Shown one piece after another: positions 7,526 through 11,136 of a stretch of DNA of 11,136 bases. The notes beneath the pieces were generated by a model. That model was not told the origin of the DNA, did no database searches, and saw nothing but the letters and a program-made list of their open reading frames with translations. Made by a program: the position numbers and the translations under genes. Where the stretch lies: NCBI GenBank assembly GCA_945872325.1, contig CAMBZY010000053.1, forward strand, positions 1-11,136, read 5' to 3'. The first letter of the stretch is position 1. Every line of letters begins with the position of its first letter. This stretch comes from Candidatus Kuenenia stuttgartensis (lineage in GTDB: Bacteria; Planctomycetota; Planctomycetia; Isosphaerales; Isosphaeraceae).

Positions 7526-7534
7526 CAAATCGGC

Positions 7535-7564
7535 TGTGATGCAAAGTCACATAACCGGTTGCAT
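7535..7564. promoter_or_regulatory. Overlapping palindromes between gspF and the first pseudopilin gene
   Basis: TGTGA (7535-7539) and TCACA (7547-7551) form an inverted repeat with a 7-base centre. It resembles a CRP/FNR-family operator but is one base longer than the usual TGTGA-N6-TCACA. The perfect palindrome AACCGGTT (7553-7560) follows, and ATGCAA (7539-7544) is repeated inverted as TTGCAT (7559-7564). This could be a regulator site; no regulator is encoded nearby in the window. Confidence 0.3.
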
Positions 7565-7646
7565 TTCGTAGAGACTTGAGTGGGGTCCAGGAAATCTTTT
7601 CCATGGCATGAAATCCTGAATGTCAGGGAAATAAAACTGGGAACTC

Positions 7647-7797
7647 GAATCGGTTTGCAGGCGTCTCATAACATAGATAGATATGTCGATGGATGGACCT
7701 GAGGCTGAGCTTTGCGAAACGATCGGTTTGAGTGTGAAGCTGGAGCAGAAAAATCAGAGGTTTGAGAGATATCGGAATCAGAATCGGACAGGCGTCT
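7647..7797. repeat. Gapped direct repeat GAATCGG...CAGGCGTCT
   Basis: GAATCGG-tttg-CAGGCGTCT (7647-7666) recurs as GAATCGG-a-CAGGCGTCT (7781-7797), so 16 bases match around a 3-base length difference. The copies are 134 bases apart in the leader of the first pseudopilin gene. They may be a duplicated regulatory element. Confidence 0.4.
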
Positions 7798-7854
7798 GAA
7801 CCATGTACATGAAACGGGTGGAATGCAAAATGTTAAGTAGGTCCACCCATCCAC
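7685..7854. repeat. Long-range inverted repeat in the pseudopilin leader
   Basis: GTCGATGGATGGACCT (7685-7700) is complementary at 14 of 16 positions to AGGTCCACCCATCCAC (7839-7854), which ends 9 bases before the ribosome binding site at 7864. Part of the right arm (7840-7848) is also perfectly complementary to GGGTGGACC (7503-7511) in the gspF hairpin. If transcribed together these could form alternative structures. The remaining gene-free sequence between 7494 and 7877 shows no clear promoter. Confidence 0.4.
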
Positions 7855-7863
7855 AAGCGATCG

Positions 7864-7869
7864 CGGAGA
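7864..7869 (+). promoter_or_regulatory. Ribosome binding site choosing the ATG at 7878
   Basis: GGAGAG lies 8 bases before ATG 7878. The in-frame ATGs at 7803, 7809 and 7830 lack such a site and would give an implausibly long prepilin leader. Confidence 0.65.
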
Positions 7870-7877
7870 GCCCTCGG

Positions 7878-9029
7878 ATGAATCGTCAAACGCACACTGC
7901 CGCCCGTCGATCCGAGGCCCCCGCTGGCCCACGACGCGGATTTACGCTGATTGAACTGCTCGTGGTCATCAGCATCATCGGAGTCCTGGCCGGCCTCCTG
8001 CTGCCAGCGATCAACGGAGCTGTACGAGCCGCCAAAGAATCGGCCGTCGCTTCGGAAATCACCTTGATGGAGCAGGCTCTGGCAAGTTTCAAGACCCGGA
8101 TGGGGGATTACCCGCCGAGTTTTGTGGTGATTGATGAGTCGGGGAATTATGGAAATAACCCTGCTGTTGTCACGGCAGTGACGAATTTCTTTTCGACAGT
8201 GGGTGGATTGACGAATCAGACTCAATTGACAACACAGACAACCAAGGCTATTGATCGTTCCCAGCGTTACATGAAAAAAATGTTCAATCGGGCCGCTGTG
8301 CAACAGGACCTGGATGGTGACGGGGCTTTTACGAAATTCTGGATTCTTGAAGGTGATGAAGCGTTGGTGTTTTTTCTGGGCGGGGTTCCACGTCAGATTG
8401 ATTCACAGACTTTCGAGTTGACAGGTTTCTGCAAGCGTCCAGATGGCCCGTTATATGGTCGAAATGAAACCAATAAAGCAACTTTAAATCGTGATACTCC
8501 ATTTTTTGAATTTAAAGCAGAACGATTGATTGACTTTGATAACGACGGCTTTCCAAGCTACATAGACAGCCTTGGGACAGAAGAAGAATCACGACCATAT
8601 ATTTACTTCAGCGCCTATGGCTCGAACAGTTATGACCCACAGGATTGCAATTTCAATCCATCCAAAATGAATTATTTCCCAGCCCTGACAGACATTCAGG
8701 ACATGGATACGGGGACGAATTATTTTCGGATGTATGGCGGTGCTTCCGGCTTCTCGATCTCACCAAATCCTTATACCACAGGACCTGCCGCCCCTGTAGG
8801 TCGTTCGCCAGCCTGGCAGAAGCCTCAGAGCTATCAAATCATCTCGGCCGGTTCAGATCGTAAGTATGGTTTTGGAGGCCAGTTTGCTGGCAAGTCCAAG
8901 AGTGAGCCTCTGCCATTGGCTGATTCGGATTTGACAATCACGCCTTCTCCGATCAATCCACCATCCCCCAACTCCCGTTCCGTAGAATCTGACAACATCA
9001 CGAACTTTTCCCAAGGTCGTCTGAACTAA
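7878..9029 (+). CDS. Large GspG-like pseudopilin with prepilin leader (383 aa)
   Basis: A 21-residue basic leader ending GPRRG is followed by FTLIELLVVISIIGVLAGLL, a class III prepilin signal: cleavage is expected after Gly21, with Glu at +5 and a hydrophobic helix that packs into the pseudopilus core. The exported domain is about 340 residues, far larger than a typical GspG (about 140). It contains D-x-D-x-D-G loops at 144-149 and 219-230 (the second with Asp at position 12, EF-hand-like) and a late YQIISAGSDRKYGFGG block (319 on) like the GspG C-terminus. Calcium binding is inferred; GspG proteins are known to hold a structural calcium. The DNA after the conserved helix is markedly more AT-rich: 17 of 60 bases are G/C at 8461-8520 against 35 of 60 at 7921-7980. 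The next pseudopilin gene starts 66 bases on. Confidence 0.85.
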   Translation: MNRQTHTAARRSEAPAGPRRGFTLIELLVVISIIGVLAGLLLPAINGAVRAAKESAVASEITLMEQALASFKTRMGDYPPSFVVIDESGNYGNNPAVVTAVTNFFSTVGGLTNQTQLTTQTTKAIDRSQRYMKKMFNRAAVQQDLDGDGAFTKFWILEGDEALVFFLGGVPRQIDSQTFELTGFCKRPDGPLYGRNETNKATLNRDTPFFEFKAERLIDFDNDGFPSYIDSLGTEEESRPYIYFSAYGSNSYDPQDCNFNPSKMNYFPALTDIQDMDTGTNYFRMYGGASGFSISPNPYTTGPAAPVGRSPAWQKPQSYQIISAGSDRKYGFGGQFAGKSKSEPLPLADSDLTITPSPINPPSPNSRSVESDNITNFSQGRLN

Positions 9030-9076
9030 AGCGAAATTCGCACGTAGAACAACGATCACACCATGCACAAGGGAAA

Positions 9077-9085
9077 GGGAGGGGG
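9077..9085 (+). promoter_or_regulatory. Purine-rich ribosome binding site for the ATG at 9096
   Basis: GGGAGGGGG ends 10 bases before ATG 9096. It would lie inside the coding region if the in-frame ATG 9063 were used, and ATG 9150 has no such site, so 9096 is preferred. Confidence 0.5.
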
Positions 9086-9095
9086 TCGGACGATC

Positions 9096-10682
9096 ATGCA
9101 AAGCCATATCCATCGCCCCAATCAGGCATCATTCACGGCAACGTCTCCGATGAGTTCGCGGAAGGGGTTTACCCTGATCGAACTGCTCGTCGTGGTCACG
9201 ATTATCGGGATTCTGGTCTCGGTCATTCTGGTCGCCTCGTACGACGGCATTCGAACGGCCAATCTCAAGGCGACACAGGCCTTGGTATTGAAGCTCGATC
9301 TAGCCGTGAAAGAGCGGATGCAGGGACTTCTAGATGATGAAGTCTATCCCAATGCCACTCACATCTGGCTTGCTACTCCAGCTTCCAATAAGGTAGGCGG
9401 GGTATCCACATTTGGGCCGATGCGTGGCTTGTCGCCTGGTCGGGGCGGGAACGCCCGTGCCAAAGCGATTGCGATGACAGATCACCTTAGGGCCGAGATG
9501 CCGGACGTTTTTGTAGTGAATTCCCCAAGTCTGATTGCATTTTACCCTCTCAATTTTGCTGGCCAGTCGCAAGGTTATCTCGGTCAGCCTGCGGGACTTG
9601 CCCCAAATGCGGCAGTGGCCCCTTACACTTTGCCGATTGGTACAGGGATAGCATTTAATGGTACAAACAGCTTTGGCTCGTATTATCCCCCTGTTCCAGC
9701 GAATCCAGCCGACCCTCTGAATAAAACATATAATGATTCCTACAACTTTTCGGGGACAGGCGTTTTTGGGGCCAGTTACACAGCCGTGGCAGGCATTTAC
9801 AAGCAGCTTGGTTATGGGCCAGCCGGTTATGATGGTGTCGATAATAATGGTAATGGTCTTGTGGATGAAATGGTGGAAGGCCTGCCTAATCAGACAGACC
9901 GCGACAACCTGATTGCAACTCTTCAAAGTAACCACCAGCACAAAACAGCTCGCAGTGAAATGCTCTACGCCCTTTTGATCGAAGGTCAGGGACCTTTGGG
10001 AGCCGCCTTCAGTCGTGACGATTTTACAGATCGTGAAATTCAGGATACCGATGAAGATGGATTGATGGAATTTGTCGATGCCTGGGGCGAGCCTCTGCAA
10101 TTTTATCGATGGCCGATCTGGTACACCTCTGACAATCAACGAGGCTGGGCGGAATATCCACAGGACCCCTGGGTGACCAGAGAACGCGGTACTGTTGATC
10201 CCTCCAACTCTTTGATTTCGCTCGACTGGTGGTACGACAATACGGGAGCGGGCGGCGATTCTGTCAGTGGCCGTAACGGCAGTGTGGAAATGCGTGCCTT
10301 TGAGTATTTCTTCCACACTTTGACAGAGTCCAGCACATTTGGAACTGCTTCCAGCAATTGGGACCGAACCGGGCTTTATAAACGGAGAGCCTATCGCTTT
10401 ACCCCACTTGTTGTCTCAGGCGGTCCTGACACCAAGGTGGGGATCCGATCCTGGGGGCAGGTTCAGGAGTCAATGCAACTGATTGACTTCTTGCGTGACT
10501 ATGAAAACTTGGCTGTGAAGTTTGACTACTATGCGTTTTCATTCGTCGATTATCGGCATCCAGGTTTCACCATGGTCGGCACACAAACCGGCTTGACTCT
10601 GGATGACGAAATTCTGGCCTCTGCCGAAGATGATATTTCCAGCCACGCTCTCCAACAAGGTCTGGGCGGAGGTGCACGATGA
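9096..10682 (+). CDS. Very large pseudopilin with EF-hand-like loops (528 aa)
   Basis: A 24-residue leader ending SSRKG precedes FTLIELLVVVTIIGILVSVI, so prepilin peptidase should cut after Gly24, leaving Glu at +5. The exported domain of roughly 480 residues is several times the usual pseudopilin size. It contains DNNGNGLVDE (249-258) and DTDEDGLMEFVD (317-328). The latter matches an EF-hand loop at positions 1, 3, 5, 6, 9 and 12, and runs into AWGEPLQFYRWP, which resembles the conserved D-x-WG-x-P segment of GspG-type pseudopilins. Unlike GspK it keeps Glu+5, so it should be able to recruit neighbours like a main-body subunit. An alternative start at 9150 would give a 6-residue leader. The gene overlaps the next start by four bases, indicating translational coupling. 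The family of the globular domain was not recognised. Confidence 0.82.
   Translation: MQSHIHRPNQASFTATSPMSSRKGFTLIELLVVVTIIGILVSVILVASYDGIRTANLKATQALVLKLDLAVKERMQGLLDDEVYPNATHIWLATPASNKVGGVSTFGPMRGLSPGRGGNARAKAIAMTDHLRAEMPDVFVVNSPSLIAFYPLNFAGQSQGYLGQPAGLAPNAAVAPYTLPIGTGIAFNGTNSFGSYYPPVPANPADPLNKTYNDSYNFSGTGVFGASYTAVAGIYKQLGYGPAGYDGVDNNGNGLVDEMVEGLPNQTDRDNLIATLQSNHQHKTARSEMLYALLIEGQGPLGAAFSRDDFTDREIQDTDEDGLMEFVDAWGEPLQFYRWPIWYTSDNQRGWAEYPQDPWVTRERGTVDPSNSLISLDWWYDNTGAGGDSVSGRNGSVEMRAFEYFFHTLTESSTFGTASSNWDRTGLYKRRAYRFTPLVVSGGPDTKVGIRSWGQVQESMQLIDFLRDYENLAVKFDYYAFSFVDYRHPGFTMVGTQTGLTLDDEILASAEDDISSHALQQGLGGGAR
10668..10673 (+). promoter_or_regulatory. Ribosome binding site for the third pseudopilin gene
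   Basis: GGAGGT, a full Shine-Dalgarno core, lies 5 bases before ATG 10679 and inside the end of the preceding gene. It supports the ATGA-overlap start over the ATG six bases further on. Confidence 0.7.
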
Positions 10683-11136
10683 CCATGACGCATCAAAAAT
10701 CTGTAAAACCCGGGTTCACACTGGTGGAACTGCTGGTGGTCCTGTTCATCGTTGGGCTGGTTTCGGCAGCCACTCTGCCGATCATCATCCCCACGCTAAC
10801 ACAAAGACAAGTCCAGGAAGGCTCCCGGATACTTCAGGAGGCTTTGATCAACGCCCGGTTTGCAGCCATGAGCACAGGCCGCCCGGCTGGTGTCCGGCTT
10901 TTGCCTGACCCAGTCTACAACGGCCCTGATGGCACAGATTTGCTGCGTCCCCTGGCCTATAACCGCATGCTTCAGCTTGAACCAGCCCCGGATTTTTCGG
11001 ATGGGAATTTGGTGATCCGGTCCAGTGGCGCCTCTGCTCAAGAAATTCTTCAATTCTTCCAGCTTTGTATCAGTAAAAATCTGAGTTGGAGAACACAGCT
11101 CATCGGGACTCCTCCAAATGCAACCGTGAGCCAAGG
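10679..11136 (+). CDS. GspH/FimT-like pseudopilin, N-terminal part (3' end outside window)
   Basis: The frame is open from ATG 10679 to the window end (152 codons), so the protein is truncated here by the edge and not by mutation. The start overlaps the previous stop (ATGA) and has a strong Shine-Dalgarno. The leader MTMTHQKSVKPG (cleavage expected after Gly12) precedes FTLVELLVVLFIVGLVSAAT, with Glu at +5. Residues following the helix, RILQEALINARFAAMSTGRPAGVRL when joined in short blocks, resemble the GspH/FimT pattern (ARFAA then a strand with V-R-L). This suggests a minor pseudopilin that helps initiate or cap the filament. The tight coupling with the preceding pseudopilin suggests co-production. 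The subtype call is tentative because the C-terminus is missing. Confidence 0.8.
   Translation, partial: MTMTHQKSVKPGFTLVELLVVLFIVGLVSAATLPIIIPTLTQRQVQEGSRILQEALINARFAAMSTGRPAGVRLLPDPVYNGPDGTDLLRPLAYNRMLQLEPAPDFSDGNLVIRSSGASAQEILQFFQLCISKNLSWRTQLIGTPPNATVSQ

Noticed and set aside
7590..7602. Small GGAAA-TCT-TTTCC stem after gspF
   Set aside because: Only 5 bp with a 3-nt loop and no T-run. Too weak to call a terminator.
7673..7697. TAGATAGATAT and GATGGATGG short tandem 4-mers
   Set aside because: Only two units each. Not a meaningful satellite beyond the inverted repeat already noted.
7803..7877. Upstream in-frame ATGs (7803, 7809, 7830) for the first pseudopilin
   Set aside because: They would give a leader of 37 to 46 residues and lack a ribosome binding site. 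ATG 7878 gives 21 residues and has GGAGAG.
9330..10316. Antisense open frame (328 codons) opposite the second pseudopilin gene
   Set aside because: The sense strand carries a clear prepilin leader and recognisable GspG-like motifs. The antisense product shows no domain or plausible start context.

Overview
The window reads as a piece of a planctomycete chromosome, probably a relative of Planctopirus, Rubinisphaera or Schlesneria. That placement is inferred from three things: unusually large pseudopilins carrying the RRGFTLIELLVVISIIG type of leader junction, a futalosine-pathway menaquinone gene, and mid-50s GC in most genes. No rRNA or other phylogenetic marker is present. All recognised genes are on the + strand. 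No mobile element, CRISPR array, tRNA or rRNA was seen.

Layout. Positions 1-609 hold the 3' end of a radical-SAM aminofutalosine synthase gene (mqnE), closed by a good intrinsic terminator at 659-690. A 388-base spacer with a weak candidate promoter follows. The rest is a cluster for a type II secretion / type IV pilus-like machine: a GspE/PilB-type assembly ATPase (998-2752), a PilT-type retraction ATPase (3143-4273), a second GspE/PilB-type ATPase (4407-6125), a GspF/PilC inner-membrane platform protein (6258-7493), and three genes with class III (prepilin) leaders: 383 aa (7878-9029), 528 aa (9096-10682) and a third running off the right edge (10679-11136, open).

How the parts fit. By family knowledge, the hexameric ATPases act on the cytoplasmic face of the GspF/PilC platform. 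They drive insertion (GspE/PilB) or removal (PilT) of pilin subunits that a prepilin peptidase has cut just before the FTLIE/FTLVE motif. Secretin, prepilin peptidase and the PilM/N/O or GspL/M parts are not in this window.

Unusual points. Two divergent assembly ATPases share one platform; only the second keeps a recognisable MshEN-type nucleotide-binding N-domain motif. PilT ends in an acidic tail, while GspF carries a lysine-rich linker. The two complete pseudopilins are very large and contain several EF-hand-like D-x-D-x-D-G loops. Several stop codons are followed within a few bases by an inverted repeat without a T-tract. The 384-base leader before the first pseudopilin gene is rich in repeats and palindromes that could be regulatory.
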